Positions 25,547-36,801 are shown, numbered from the stretch's first letter. The stretch is 64,000 bases of DNA from Enterobacter mori (GCF_025244905.1 NZ_CP104285.1:2666001-2730000); one strand, 5' to 3'. Numbers and translations: made by a program. The notes: generated by a model not told the origin, from the sequence alone.

Positions 25547-27649
25547 TCAGAAACTGTAGCTCGCCCCTAGCTGGAACGTCCGGTCACGCCCAATCCAGCA
25601 GTTGGTTGCGTCGTAACAGGTCAGCGTCTCTTTATTGGTGATGTTCTGCGCGCTGGCTTTAACCGTCAGCCCTTCCAGCGACGGCAGGACTTCGCCCATG
25701 CGGTAAGAGGCCGCCAGATCGTACTGCGTGGTGCCCCCGAGTTTGCCTGCATCGTTACTCGGTGAAATTTCCATCGGCCCGGTATAGCGCGCGCCCCCTC
25801 CCAGCATTAGCCCCTTCAGCAGCGTACTGTCGAAGGTGTAGTCGCCCCAGAGGTTAAAGGCATTCTCCGGCACCTGAGTTGGACGCTTGCCCTGATATTT
25901 ATCATCTTCCGTATTGATGGCGTGGGTGTAGGCGTAGTTCGCAATCAGCGTCAGGTTGTCCGTCGGGCGACTGACCGCCGACAGCTCAGCCCCTTTGGAT
26001 TCCACTTCCCCGGTCTGACGGTAGTTGAGGAAGCCGGGATCGGAGGTGACGACATTTTTCTGGCGAATATTAAACACCGATGCGGTAAAGGTGGTGGCGT
26101 AGTCCGCCAGCAGGTATTTCACCCCGCCCTCTACCTGCTTGCTGGTCGTTGGCTTCACGTCTTTTGCCGTGAGCGTCCCCTGCGGCGAGACCGGTGCAAA
26201 ACCTTCCGAGTAGCTGATGAAAGGCGAAATACCGTTGTCGAAGGCGTAAAGCGCCCCCAGACGTTTGGTGACCCGATCCTGAGAGACATACGCTTTGTCG
26301 CCGTTTTGCAGGTAATCCGTGGTCACGGAACGGTAATCGTCATAACGCAGGCTGCCCAACAGGTTTAACCCACCGAACTCCACCTGATCCTGCAGGTAGT
26401 AGCCGTTCTGCTGATAGCTCAGACGGTTTTTCTGTGCGGTATACAGCCCCAGCGCGCCTTCATCGATCTGCGCGTGGTCAGGATTGTGCATATCAATACC
26501 CGGTGTTGAGGAGGCGTATCGGTAGTGGAAGTGCGAGTTCAGCTTCTGATAGTCAAACCCGGCCAGCAGATGATGTTTCCATTCCCCCAGCGCAACCGTT
26601 TTGGTGACCTGGTTGTCGATGTTGAAGCTCTGAAGGTCTTCATCCGTGGTGTAAGCAAAGCGATTGAGTTGATAAACCTCGCTGCCTGGCCCGGTTGAAT
26701 AGACGCTGCGCTGATGGGTATCCACATCGAAATAGCGCGCTTTCTGGTTAAAGCCCCAGCCGCTATCAAACTCATGCTCAAAGCTGTAGCCCAGCATCCA
26801 CTGGCGCTGTTTGAATCCGCTCCACTCGTCCCCGGCAAAGTCCCGGCGATCGGCGTAGCTCGAGCGCAGATAGGCGAGCGGCAGCGGGTCGGACGGCGAC
26901 AGGCTCGGGGTATTTTGCGCCAGCGCATCAATGGTGAGACGCGTTTTGCTGTCCGGCTGCCAGGTCACTGACGGTGCCACAAGATAGTTTTCGTAGCGCG
27001 TGGTATGCGGCTGGTCGTCATTTTCCGTTGCTTTCCCCAGCAGACGGTAGTTCCAGTCGCTGTCAGCGATTTGACCGGTTGAGTCGAGGTAGCCCTCTTT
27101 CAGGTTACGGGTGCCGGTGTTGAAACCCACCTCGGTACGGGACGCTTTTTGCGGCTTCTTACTTTGAATATTCACCAGACCACCCGGTGAGCCGCCGCCG
27201 TACAGCACTGAAGAGGGGCCTTTCAGAATATCAACGCTCTCAATCAGCAGCGGATCGATGCGCGCTTTGGTATTACCGGTGACGTTATACGGCAGCTGCA
27301 GACCGTTATAGAATTCCTGGTCAACATTAAACCCGCGGATTTTGTATTCGCTCATGTACGAGGTACTGCCCCTCACTTCGGTCGAGACACCCGGGGCATA
27401 GCGCAGGATTTCATTCACGGAGTTCGCGTGACGCTTTTCTATCTCCTGCTCAGAGAGGGTATTGATCACCTGCGGCGTTTTACTTTCAGCCACCGCCGAT
27501 TTGGTCGCACTGTTCGTCCATGAAGGAAGCGCGCTGCCCTGCTCTGCGCCCGAGACTACGATAGTCGATTCTTCGGCTAAAGCCTGTGCCTGCAATGCCA
27601 GCGCCACGGCTCCTGCCAACGCACATAACGCAAAACGTGAGCTATTCAT
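25547..27649 (-). CDS. TonB-dependent siderophore receptor (FhuA/FoxA-like)
   Basis: The 700-residue outer-membrane receptor has a signal peptide ending near QALAEE, a plug domain (TPQVINTLSEQEI, YKIRGFNVDQ, ILKGPSSVLYGGGSPGGLVN) and a beta-barrel ending in the canonical C-terminal phenylalanine (LGASYSF). A cysteine pair near the end (TLTCYDATNCWIG) resembles the C-terminal disulfide of FhuA and FoxA, which suggests a hydroxamate siderophore ligand; this is inference. A Fur box lies directly upstream. It has no transport operon beside it and, with the IS, is an insertion into the treA-ymgE interval. Confidence 0.9.
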   Translation of the reverse strand: MNSSRFALCALAGAVALALQAQALAEESTIVVSGAEQGSALPSWTNSATKSAVAESKTPQVINTLSEQEIEKRHANSVNEILRYAPGVSTEVRGSTSYMSEYKIRGFNVDQEFYNGLQLPYNVTGNTKARIDPLLIESVDILKGPSSVLYGGGSPGGLVNIQSKKPQKASRTEVGFNTGTRNLKEGYLDSTGQIADSDWNYRLLGKATENDDQPHTTRYENYLVAPSVTWQPDSKTRLTIDALAQNTPSLSPSDPLPLAYLRSSYADRRDFAGDEWSGFKQRQWMLGYSFEHEFDSGWGFNQKARYFDVDTHQRSVYSTGPGSEVYQLNRFAYTTDEDLQSFNIDNQVTKTVALGEWKHHLLAGFDYQKLNSHFHYRYASSTPGIDMHNPDHAQIDEGALGLYTAQKNRLSYQQNGYYLQDQVEFGGLNLLGSLRYDDYRSVTTDYLQNGDKAYVSQDRVTKRLGALYAFDNGISPFISYSEGFAPVSPQGTLTAKDVKPTTSKQVEGGVKYLLADYATTFTASVFNIRQKNVVTSDPGFLNYRQTGEVESKGAELSAVSRPTDNLTLIANYAYTHAINTEDDKYQGKRPTQVPENAFNLWGDYTFDSTLLKGLMLGGGARYTGPMEISPSNDAGKLGGTTQYDLAASYRMGEVLPSLEGLTVKASAQNITNKETLTCYDATNCWIGRDRTFQLGASYSF

Positions 27650-27684
27650 AATTGTCGTCTTTGTTATAGGATAATACTGGGAAC

Positions 27685-27703
27685 GACAATTATTATCATT
27701 TCG
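27685..27703 (-). promoter_or_regulatory. Fur box upstream of the siderophore receptor
   Basis: On the minus strand CGAAATGATAATAATTGTC matches the 19-bp Fur consensus GATAATGATAATCATTATC at 14 positions, including the unbroken core AATGATAAT. It lies 36-54 bases before the receptor ATG, where the promoter is expected, so the receptor should be repressed by Fur when iron is plentiful. Confidence 0.7.
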
Positions 27704-27725
27704 ATTAGCAAATCAATATGCGGAT

Positions 27726-27753
27726 AAAAAAAACGGCCCTCCGGTGAGAGCCG
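27726..27753 (-). terminator. Intrinsic terminator of ymgE
   Basis: On the minus strand, after the ymgE stop, CGGCTCTC and GGAGGGCCG form a stem of about eight pairs (one G-T) with a four-base loop, followed by a run of eight Ts. This is a good Rho-independent terminator. Confidence 0.75.
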
Positions 27754-27765
27754 CTGGTGAACATG

Positions 27766-28020
27766 TTATGCCCGTCGTAGTAACCGGAATATGCCCAGTA
27801 CAACGATTGCGCCGACCACCGCGACCAGGAAACTGTGGAGATCGAAACCGCTGATGCTGCCGCCAAAGCCAAACATCGTTGCCAGCCAACCGCCGACAAC
27901 CGCCCCGACCACACCGAGTACACAGGTCAGAATAAAGCCGCCACCATCATTTCCCGGCATGATCAATTTGGCGATAGCGCCGGCAATAAGACCAAAGATA
28001 ATCCAGGCGATGATACCCAT
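27766..28020 (-). CDS. ymgE: GlsB/YeaQ/YmgE-family stress membrane protein
   Basis: This 84-residue, glycine-rich inner-membrane protein (MGIIAWIIFGLIAGAIAKLI, then VLGVVGAVVGGWLA and FLVAVVGAIVVLGIF) is a transglycosylase-associated family protein with three predicted membrane helices; the exact role is unknown and members respond to envelope or acid stress. The ATG at 28020 is chosen because GAGGG lies seven bases upstream and the length equals E. coli YmgE. Same neighbours (ycgR) as in E. coli. Confidence 0.88.
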   Translation of the reverse strand: MGIIAWIIFGLIAGAIAKLIMPGNDGGGFILTCVLGVVGAVVGGWLATMFGFGGSISGFDLHSFLVAVVGAIVVLGIFRLLRRA

Positions 28021-28160
28021 AGCGATGCCCTCTTGCAGGTTTAACGCATGCACGGAAAACCTTCCGCGCTGGTGACTTAAGTATAGGTCATCGCCCGAAA
28101 ATCATTTTCATCTCACCGACTTAAATTACGGCGGCCAGTAAAAAAAATCACCGGTTTGTA

Positions 28161-28187
28161 TTAAGTTTCATTTCAGATTGCCGATAA
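28161..28187 (+). promoter_or_regulatory. FliA (sigma-28) flagellar promoter for ycgR
   Basis: TTAAGTTT (28161-28168), 11 bases, then GCCGATAA (28180-28187) matches the flagellar class 3 consensus TAAAGTTT-N11-GCCGATAA at 15 of 16 positions. It lies 39 bases before the ycgR start codon. E. coli ycgR is a known flagellar regulon member. Confidence 0.88.
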
Positions 28188-28226
28188 CGCAGAGACAGTC
28201 TGTCACATATCAAGGAGCAATCTGGC

Positions 28227-28958
28227 GTGAGTAATTACAGTGAGCAGTTCCTGAAACAAAATCCGCTGGCTGTATTAGGGGTATTACGCGACCTGCAAAA
28301 AGGTGAAGTGCCGCTACGCATGCGTTGGTCAAACAATCAGTTTATCAGCAAGATCCTTGACGTGTCGTCCGACCGTCTGATCGTCGACCTGGGCAGCCAG
28401 GAGCATGAAAACCGCGCCGCGCAGCGGGCGGAAAAAATCTCGGTAATGGCTGAAACCCACGGCGCAAAGGTGGAATTTATTCTGCCGCGACTGGAACTGA
28501 GCGAATATCTGGGGCTGCCTGCTTTTACTACGCCGCTGCCTGATAACCTCTGGTTTGTACAGCGTCGGGAATATTTCCGCATCAGCGCCCCGCTCCATCC
28601 CGCTTATTTTTGTCGGGCAAAAATGCCGGATAAAAAAGAGATCCGCTTCCGCCTTTTTGACCTGTCGTTGGGCGGCATGGGCGCGCTGATGGATACCCCA
28701 AAACCTGACGGGCTGGTTGAAGGCATGCGATTCACGCAGATTGAGCTGGATATGGGCGGCTGGGGACGGTTTTATTTCGATGCGCAGCTGATTGCCATCA
28801 GCGAGCGTAAAGTGGTGGACAGCAAGAACGAGACCATTTCCACGCCCCGTCTGAGCTTTCGCTTTCTTAACGTGGGGCCGGGTGCAGAGCGCGAACTTCA
28901 GCGCATCATCTTCTCTCTGGAGCGAGAGGCACGGGAACGGGCAAATAAAGTCCTATGA
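28227..28958 (+). CDS. ycgR: Cyclic-di-GMP flagellar brake protein YcgR
   Basis: YcgR binds c-di-GMP and then acts on the flagellar motor to slow swimming. The 243-residue protein has an N-terminal YcgR domain (about 1-108) and a C-terminal PilZ domain with the c-di-GMP-binding RREYFR (113-118) and DLSLGGMG (about 144-151) motifs intact. It starts with GTG, preceded by AAGGAG. A FliA promoter lies upstream, tying expression to flagellar assembly. Confidence 0.95.
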   Translation: MSNYSEQFLKQNPLAVLGVLRDLQKGEVPLRMRWSNNQFISKILDVSSDRLIVDLGSQEHENRAAQRAEKISVMAETHGAKVEFILPRLELSEYLGLPAFTTPLPDNLWFVQRREYFRISAPLHPAYFCRAKMPDKKEIRFRLFDLSLGGMGALMDTPKPDGLVEGMRFTQIELDMGGWGRFYFDAQLIAISERKVVDSKNETISTPRLSFRFLNVGPGAERELQRIIFSLEREARERANKVL

Positions 28959-28964
28959 GGGGGC

Positions 28965-28987
28965 GTCGGGCAGCGAGGCCGCCCGAC
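28965..28987. repeat. Hairpin between convergent ycgR and emtA
   Basis: GTCGGGC and GCCCGAC form a perfect 7-bp stem around a 9-base loop in the 36 bases separating two convergent stop codons. REP-like; may end transcription in both directions. Confidence 0.5.
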
Positions 28988-28994
28988 AACGGCG

Positions 28995-29606
28995 TTACAT
29001 GGCGTCCATCGCTTTCTGAACCTTCCAGATATACCGAGGTGCCTGCGGTGACGGGTGATTCTTCACTACATGTTCAAAGAACTCGTCTTTGTCCATGTCG
29101 TTTATCTCTTCAATCGCCTCTTTACGGTCGGACGAGAAGGTTCTGAGCAGCGCACCCGCACCGTTCACGTAAGAGACCACCAGCGCGTACTGCATCACAT
29201 CAGGATCTTCAATACCCTTCAGCACGCCGTGTTCCAGAATGCTCAGGTAAGCTGTTCCCATCGAGATGTTGCGTTCCGGGTTTTTCAGCTCGCTGGTCGA
29301 CGGCTGACCGCTCCAGCCCATATAGCGGTAGACCTCTTTGCCGGCCGTTGATGCTTTAAGCTGCATCAGCCCCACCGCGTTGGATTTACTGACGAGCGTT
29401 GGGTTGCCGCCGGATTCTACGGCAATGATCGCCGTGACCAGGCGCGGGCTCACGCCCCAGGCCTTCCCGGCTTGTTCGCTGATCGGCATCCACTGCATGG
29501 CCCGTTTCACCGGCACTTCCGGGTTCCAGGGCGGATTTTGATAATCATGTTTTGAACTACAGCCAGCAAGCAACACAATCAAAAAAGCAAACCATCTCAA
29601 TTTCAC
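28995..29606 (-). CDS. emtA: Membrane-bound endo-type lytic transglycosylase EmtA (MltE)
   Basis: EmtA cleaves peptidoglycan between MurNAc and GlcNAc inside strands, forming 1,6-anhydro ends, from the outer membrane. The 203-residue product has a lipobox LAGC (Cys16) and an SLT domain; Glu64 in [11 protein letters not shown] is the catalytic acid, the same position as in E. coli MltE. The GLMQLKAS and AYLSILEHG motifs follow. It is divergent from ldcA, another murein enzyme. Confidence 0.95.
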   Translation of the reverse strand: MKLRWFAFLIVLLAGCSSKHDYQNPPWNPEVPVKRAMQWMPISEQAGKAWGVSPRLVTAIIAVESGGNPTLVSKSNAVGLMQLKASTAGKEVYRYMGWSGQPSTSELKNPERNISMGTAYLSILEHGVLKGIEDPDVMQYALVVSYVNGAGALLRTFSSDRKEAIEEINDMDKDEFFEHVVKNHPSPQAPRYIWKVQKAMDAM

Positions 29607-29713
29607 GTCATCTATCCTTATAGCCGGTCATCGCAGTGCGCCGCCTCTTGAAGCAGGCGGCGTATAAGCGGCATGATATAGACAATTAGTTTCTCATTCA
29701 GCAAGGAATTGCC

Positions 29714-30628
29714 ATGTCTCAGTTTCATCTCATCGCGCCGTCGGGTTATTGCATCAACCAGGATGCTGCACAGCGGGGCGTTCAGCGCTTGCTGGAATCC
29801 GGCCATCGGGTAGAAAATCAGACGATTATCCCCCGCCGCCTGCAGCGTTTTGCCGGAACAGAGGCGCAGAGACTGAATGATATCAACAGCCTGGTGAACC
29901 TGACGGGCGCTAACCAGATTGTGCTTGCTGTGCGCGGCGGGTATGGCGCGAGCCGGTTGCTGGAGAGTATCGACTGGCAAGGCCTGGCAAAACGCCAGCA
30001 GCAGGATCCGCTGCTGATTTGTGGACATAGCGATTTCACGACGATCCAGCTCGGCCTGCTGGCGCTGCACAACGTCATTACCTTCAGCGGCCCGATGCTG
30101 GCCGGTAACTTCGGCGCGCCGGAGCTGGATGCATTTACCCAGGAACATTTCTGGCGCGCACTGCAAAATTCGACCTTCAGCGTTGAGTGGCAGGGAAACG
30201 GACCGCACTGGGAATGTGAGGGCCGGCTCTGGGGCGGAAACCTGGCGATGCTGGTGTCACTTATCGGCACGCCGTGGCTGCCTCAGATTGAGGATGGCAT
30301 TCTGGTGCTGGAAGATATCAACGAGCATCCTTTCCGCGTCGAGCGCATGCTGCTGCAGCTTTACCATGCGGGCATTCTCGGGCGCCAGTCCGCCATCGTG
30401 CTCGGCAGCTTTAGCGGCTCGGCACCGAATGACTATGATGCAGGCTACACCCTTGAGACGATGGTTGATTTCATCCGCTCGCGGCTGGATATTCCGGTGA
30501 TTACGGGACTGGATTTTGGCCATGAGCAGCAGACCGTTACCCTGCCGCTGGGTGCTCAGGCGAAGCTGACGCATAATAATTCAGGCAGTCGGCTTACTCT
30601 AAGCGGCCATCCGGTCTTAAAAGCATAA
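29714..30628 (+). CDS. ldcA: Murein L,D-carboxypeptidase LdcA
   Basis: LdcA is a cytoplasmic serine peptidase that removes the terminal D-alanine from recycled murein tetrapeptides, essential in stationary phase. The 304-residue product has the family S66 motifs: VRGGYGASRLL, the nucleophile serine in ICGHSDFT, and the Glu and His of the triad later (EDINEHPFRVERML and DFGHEQQ). Same length as E. coli LdcA. It works with EmtA and other hydrolases in cell-wall recycling. Confidence 0.95.
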   Translation: MSQFHLIAPSGYCINQDAAQRGVQRLLESGHRVENQTIIPRRLQRFAGTEAQRLNDINSLVNLTGANQIVLAVRGGYGASRLLESIDWQGLAKRQQQDPLLICGHSDFTTIQLGLLALHNVITFSGPMLAGNFGAPELDAFTQEHFWRALQNSTFSVEWQGNGPHWECEGRLWGGNLAMLVSLIGTPWLPQIEDGILVLEDINEHPFRVERMLLQLYHAGILGRQSAIVLGSFSGSAPNDYDAGYTLETMVDFIRSRLDIPVITGLDFGHEQQTVTLPLGAQAKLTHNNSGSRLTLSGHPVLKA

Positions 30629-30707
30629 AAAAGCGCTTAAACCGCCTCAATAAAACGCTGTTCCTGTCGTTAATATGTTAGGGTTTTAATAACAGCGTTA
30701 ACATTGA

Positions 30708-32459
<1,752 letters not shown>

Positions 32460-32470
32460 CGGTTTTTTTT

Positions 32471-32546
32471 GCCGGGTGGCGGCTTCGCCTTACCCGGCCT
32501 ACAAAACCCTCGAACGTAGGCCGGGTAAGCGTAAGCGCCACCCGGC
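32471..32546. repeat. REP doublet downstream of cvrA
   Basis: Two REP-type sequences in opposite orientation: GCCGGGTGGCGGC ... CTTACCCGGCCTAC (32471-32501) and GTAGGCCGGGTAAGC ... GCCACCCGGC (32517-32546). This is the BIME layout seen between convergent cvrA and dadX. Confidence 0.8.
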
Positions 32547-32555
32547 GAACATACG

Positions 32556-33626
32556 TTACACCGTCACAACTGGCACCCTCGGTGCCAGCGCGCACATCAA
32601 TTCATAGCCGACCGTGCCCGCAGCGGAAGCCACATCGTCGATTTTGACCTCATTCCCCCACAGCTCGACCGGCGATCCGATCCCCGCCTGCGGACAGGGG
32701 GTTAAATCTATCGCCATCATATCCATTGAGATGGTCCCTACCGTGCCCGTGCGAACCCCATCGACCCAGACTGGCGTGCCGGTTGGTGCCAGACGCGGAT
32801 AGCCGTCCGCATACCCCCCCGCGACAATCCCGATGCGCTGCTCGCCCTTTGCCCGGTAGCGGCTGCCGTAGCCCACCGTATCACCTGCCTTCAGCGTCTG
32901 CACGCCAATGATTTCACTGCGCAGGGTCATGACCGGCTTCAGGCCGCTGTTGGCGATATCCTGCCACTGGCCTGAGGGAGACGCGCCGTACAGAACGATC
33001 CCCGGACGCACCCAGTTGTAGTGGGCTTCAGGGTGCCAAAGCGTCGCGGCCGAGTTCGACAGCGAACGTGGGCAATCCAGCCCTTCTGCCGCCTGCTCAA
33101 TGCGGACCATGGCATCGGTAATGCCGTCCGGCTTTTCAGCATCCGCAAAATGCGCCATCAGCGTCATTTCACCGACATTTTTCAGGGCACGCAGCTGCTG
33201 CCAGACCGTATGGACTCGCTCAGGCTGGAAGCCCAGGCGGTTCATGCCGCAGTTGACCTTGAGATAGATATCCAGCGGCGCGTGGAGCTTCGCATCCTGA
33301 ATCGCCTTAATTTGCCAGTTGCTGTGAACGCTGGTGGTCAGACGGTATTTATCCAGCAGGAGCAAATCGTCGGCGTGGAAAAAGCCTTCCAGCAGCAAGA
33401 TTGGCCCCTTCCAGCCGCGCTCGCGCAGCAGAATCGCCTCTTCCAGATTGAGTAACGCAAAACCGTCTGTTGCGCTAAGGGCGCTCCAGATGCGGTCAAT
33501 GCCGTGGCCGTAGGCATTTGCCTTGACTACCGACCAGACGCGTGAACCCGGCGCAGCACGGCGAACAATTTGCAGATTATCCTTCAGGGCCTGCAAATCC
33601 AGCTGAGCCAGAATGGGACGGGACAT
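32556..33626 (-). CDS. dadX: Catabolic alanine racemase DadX
   Basis: DadX converts L-alanine to D-alanine so that DadA can oxidise it during alanine catabolism. The 356-residue PLP enzyme has the lysine that binds the cofactor in VVKANAYGHG (Lys35) and the tyrosine motif GYGSRYRAKGE. It follows dadA by 9 bases in one operon. Length equals E. coli DadX. Confidence 0.95.
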   Translation of the reverse strand: MSRPILAQLDLQALKDNLQIVRRAAPGSRVWSVVKANAYGHGIDRIWSALSATDGFALLNLEEAILLRERGWKGPILLLEGFFHADDLLLLDKYRLTTSVHSNWQIKAIQDAKLHAPLDIYLKVNCGMNRLGFQPERVHTVWQQLRALKNVGEMTLMAHFADAEKPDGITDAMVRIEQAAEGLDCPRSLSNSAATLWHPEAHYNWVRPGIVLYGASPSGQWQDIANSGLKPVMTLRSEIIGVQTLKAGDTVGYGSRYRAKGEQRIGIVAGGYADGYPRLAPTGTPVWVDGVRTGTVGTISMDMMAIDLTPCPQAGIGSPVELWGNEVKIDDVASAAGTVGYELMCALAPRVPVVTV

Positions 33627-33635
33627 GACGACTCC

Positions 33636-34934
33636 TTAGTTATGTGCGCCGTGCAGGTGCTGCGGACGCGATGGGGTAAACCCTGATTGATAACGTGCCG
33701 CACTTAAATCGTCAAACGGAATTGCTGGCGTGCGGCCGGAGATCAGGTCGCTCAGCAGCTGACCCGAGCCGCAGGCCATCGTCCAGCCGAGCGTGCCGTG
33801 CCCGGTATTGGTCCAGAGGTTTTTATACGGCGTGCGGCCGACAATCGGCGTGCCGTCCGGCGTCATGGGGCGCAGACCGGTCCAGAAGGTCGCCTGTTCG
33901 ACAAAGCCTCCGCGCGGGAAGAGATCGCCCACCACCATTTCGAGGGTTTCGCGACGCGGTTGCAGCAGCTCGGTGTTGAAGCCCACGATCTCCGCCATGC
34001 CGCCCACACGGATGCGGTTGTCGAAGCGGGTGATCGCGATTTTGTAGGTTTCGTCCAGAATGGTCGACACGGGCGCGCCGCTCTCTTCTTTCACCGGAAT
34101 GGTCAGCGAGTAGCCTTTCAGCGGGTAGACCGGAATATCGAGGATGCCTTTCAGCATGGCGGTGGAGTACGAACCAAACGCCATCACGTAGGCATCGGCC
34201 TTGATCACCTCTTCGCCACACTTCACGCCGTAAATTTTTTCGCCCTCGGACAGCAGCTTATCGACCGAGGTATTAAAACGGAATTTCACCCCTGCCTGCT
34301 CGCACATGTGCGCCAGACGTTGGGTAAAGAGCTGACAGTCGCCGGTTTCGTCGTTAGGCAGGCGCAGCCCGCCCGTCAGCTTGTGCGCCACTTCTGCCAG
34401 CGCCGGTTCAACCTGGCCAAGCTGGCTGGCTTCCAGCAGCTGGTACGGTACGCCGGCATCTTCCAGCACGGCGATATCGCGGGTGGCGTTTTCATACTGT
34501 TGCTCAGTGCGGAACAGCTGCAGCGTACCGCCCTGACGGCCTTCGTACTCAATCCCCGTCGAGGCGCGCAGCGCTTTCAGACAGTCGCGGCTGTACTCTG
34601 CCAGACGCACCATGCGTCCTTTATTTTCCATGTAGTGGCGGGTGTCGCAGTTGCGCAGCATCTGCCACATCCACTTCAGCTGGAACTGCGTGCCGTCGAG
34701 ACTGATCGCCAGCGGCGCGTGGCGCTGGAACATCCACTTAATCGCCTTTAACGGCACGCCGGGTGCCGCCCACGGCGCCGCATAGCCCGGAGAGATTTGT
34801 CCGGCGTTCGCCGCACTGGTTTCAAGCGCCGGGCCAGATTCACGATCGATAACGGTAACCTCATGCCCCGCCTGACTTAAATACCAGGCGCTGGTTACGC
34901 CAACGACACCACTTCCCAGTATGACAACACGCAT
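33636..34934 (-). CDS. dadA: D-amino acid dehydrogenase DadA
   Basis: DadA is a membrane-associated FAD enzyme that oxidises D-alanine and other D-amino acids to keto acids, feeding electrons to quinones. The 432-residue product begins with the FAD-binding Rossmann motif [19 protein letters not shown] and contains the typical [17 protein letters not shown] segment. The ATG at 34934 has GGAG six bases upstream; a GTG two codons earlier is less likely. First gene of the dadAX operon; a CRP site lies upstream. Confidence 0.95.
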   Translation of the reverse strand: MRVVILGSGVVGVTSAWYLSQAGHEVTVIDRESGPALETSAANAGQISPGYAAPWAAPGVPLKAIKWMFQRHAPLAISLDGTQFQLKWMWQMLRNCDTRHYMENKGRMVRLAEYSRDCLKALRASTGIEYEGRQGGTLQLFRTEQQYENATRDIAVLEDAGVPYQLLEASQLGQVEPALAEVAHKLTGGLRLPNDETGDCQLFTQRLAHMCEQAGVKFRFNTSVDKLLSEGEKIYGVKCGEEVIKADAYVMAFGSYSTAMLKGILDIPVYPLKGYSLTIPVKEESGAPVSTILDETYKIAITRFDNRIRVGGMAEIVGFNTELLQPRRETLEMVVGDLFPRGGFVEQATFWTGLRPMTPDGTPIVGRTPYKNLWTNTGHGTLGWTMACGSGQLLSDLISGRTPAIPFDDLSAARYQSGFTPSRPQHLHGAHN

Positions 34935-34988
34935 AGCCACTCCATTATGTGCAAAAGAACAATCTTCTAATTACAGATTGATAACCTA

Positions 34989-35057
34989 GTTGAAAATATT
35001 ATTCAACATACGACTTTTTTATGGTGACTTACCTCACACATCCCCCTGTATCAGGGG
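34989..35057 (-). promoter_or_regulatory. dadAX control region: CRP site and AT-rich palindrome
   Basis: GGTGA-CTTACC-TCACA (35023-35038) matches the CRP consensus TGTGA-N6-TCACA at 9 of 10 positions. Nearer to dadA, GTTGAA and TTCAAC (34989-35007) form an AT-rich dyad that could serve Lrp, a known regulator of dadAX in E. coli. A CCCCTG/CAGGGG hairpin follows at about 35043-35057. The 322-base gap to ycgB otherwise shows no gene. Confidence 0.6.
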
Positions 35058-35198
35058 ATAGTGCTAATTTGGAATCTCCTGCTGTGCGTTATTTTTAGCC
35101 AGCATAAAACTCTGCGGGATCCGCGTTATTTGCCGTATCAAAAACGCGAAATCGCAAAGAAAAAATTTCTGCTTCAGCACGCTTTTTAACGCGTTGAT

Positions 35199-35205
35199 CT
35201 ATGCT
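35199..35205 (+). promoter_or_regulatory. Candidate sigma-S type -10 element for ycgB
   Basis: CTATGCT, close to the RpoS-preferred CTATACT, lies about 50 bases before the ycgB ATG. E. coli ycgB is known to be RpoS-dependent. No -35 is obvious, as is common for such promoters. Confidence 0.4.
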
Positions 35206-35256
35206 TGAAAGGAGGCTCTCCAGACAGAGAGAGCTCCCAACAACGAGGGCGCGCTA

Positions 35257-36789
35257 ATGGCTACTATTGATTCCATATCCAAGGACAACACACGTCTGAG
35301 CGATGGACCCGACTGGACCTTCGAGCTGCTTGATGTCTATCTGGCCGAGATTGACCGGGTAGCAAAATTGTATCGCCTGGATACCTATCCCCATCAAATT
35401 GAAGTCATTACGTCCGAACAGATGATGGATGCCTACTCCAGCGTCGGGATGCCGATCAACTATCCGCACTGGTCGTTTGGTAAGAAATTTATTGAAACGG
35501 AGCGGCTGTATAAACACGGTCAACAGGGGCTGGCATATGAGATCGTCATTAACTCCAATCCGTGTATTGCCTATCTGATGGAAGAGAACACCATTACCAT
35601 GCAGGCACTGGTGATGGCGCACGCCTGCTACGGGCACAACTCTTTCTTCAAGAACAACTATCTTTTCCGCAGCTGGACGGATGCCAGCTCGATTGTCGAT
35701 TACCTGATTTTCGCCCGTAAATACATTACCGAATGCGAAGAGCGCTACGGCGTGGATGAAGTGGAAAAACTGCTCGATTCCTGCCACGCGCTGATGAACT
35801 ACGGCGTTGACCGCTACAAGCGTCCGCAAAAAATCTCCTTACAGGAGGAGAAGGCCCGGCAGAAAAGCCGCGAGGAGTATCTGCAAAGCCAGGTGAATAT
35901 GCTGTGGCGTACCCTACCGAAGCGTGAGGAGGAGAAAACGGTCGCCGAAGCGCGTCGTTATCCGTCTGAGCCGCAGGAAAACCTGCTCTACTTTATGGAG
36001 AAGAACGCCCCGCTGCTGGAACCGTGGCAGCGCGAGATCCTGCGCATTGTGCGTAAGGTGAGCCAGTATTTCTACCCGCAGAAACAGACACAGGTGATGA
36101 ACGAAGGCTGGGCGACCTTCTGGCACTACACCATCCTTAACCACCTGTATGACGAAGGGAAAGTCTCCGAACGCTTTATGATGGAGTTTCTGCACAGCCA
36201 CACCAATGTGGTGTTCCAGCCTGCTTATAACAGCCCATGGTACAGCGGCATTAACCCGTATGCCCTTGGCTTTGCAATGTTCCAGGACATTAAACGTATC
36301 TGCCAGTCGCCGACGGAGGAAGATAAATACTGGTTCCCGGACATCGCCGGATCCGACTGGCTGGAAACACTGCATTTCGCGATGCGTGACTTTAAGGATG
36401 AAAGCTTCATCAGCCAGTTTATGTCGCCGAAGATCATGCGAGATTTCCGTTTCTTCACCGTGCTGGATGATGACCGTAACAATTATCTGGAAATTTCGGC
36501 GATCCATAACGAAGAGGGATACCGCGAGATCCGCTCTCGCCTCTCTTCCCAGTACAACCTGAGCAACCTTGAGCCGAATATTCAGGTATGGAATGTGGAT
36601 TTACGCGGTGACCGCTCCCTGACGCTGCGCTATATCCCGCACAACCGTGCGCCGCTGGATAAAGGGCGTAAAGAGGTGCTGAAGCACGTGCATCGCCTGT
36701 GGGGCTTTGACGTGTTGCTTGAACAGCAGAATGAAGACGGCAGCGTAGAGCTGCTGGAGCGGTGCCCTGCGCGATTGAATACGCTGTAG
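35257..36789 (+). CDS. ycgB: SpoVR family protein YcgB
   Basis: This 510-residue cytoplasmic protein belongs to the SpoVR/YcgB family. E. coli YcgB is a stationary-phase protein of unclear mechanism, and SpoVR in Bacillus is needed for spore cortex formation. Conserved features include WTFELLDVYLAEIDRVA at the N-terminus, the ACYGHNSFFKNNY and NEGWATFWHY segments with histidines typical of the family, and a C-terminal DUF-like part. It is divergent from dadA and convergent with fadR. Confidence 0.93.
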   Translation: MATIDSISKDNTRLSDGPDWTFELLDVYLAEIDRVAKLYRLDTYPHQIEVITSEQMMDAYSSVGMPINYPHWSFGKKFIETERLYKHGQQGLAYEIVINSNPCIAYLMEENTITMQALVMAHACYGHNSFFKNNYLFRSWTDASSIVDYLIFARKYITECEERYGVDEVEKLLDSCHALMNYGVDRYKRPQKISLQEEKARQKSREEYLQSQVNMLWRTLPKREEEKTVAEARRYPSEPQENLLYFMEKNAPLLEPWQREILRIVRKVSQYFYPQKQTQVMNEGWATFWHYTILNHLYDEGKVSERFMMEFLHSHTNVVFQPAYNSPWYSGINPYALGFAMFQDIKRICQSPTEEDKYWFPDIAGSDWLETLHFAMRDFKDESFISQFMSPKIMRDFRFFTVLDDDRNNYLEISAIHNEEGYREIRSRLSSQYNLSNLEPNIQVWNVDLRGDRSLTLRYIPHNRAPLDKGRKEVLKHVHRLWGFDVLLEQQNEDGSVELLERCPARLNTL

Positions 36790-36801
36790 TGCCGCTTTTT
36801 T

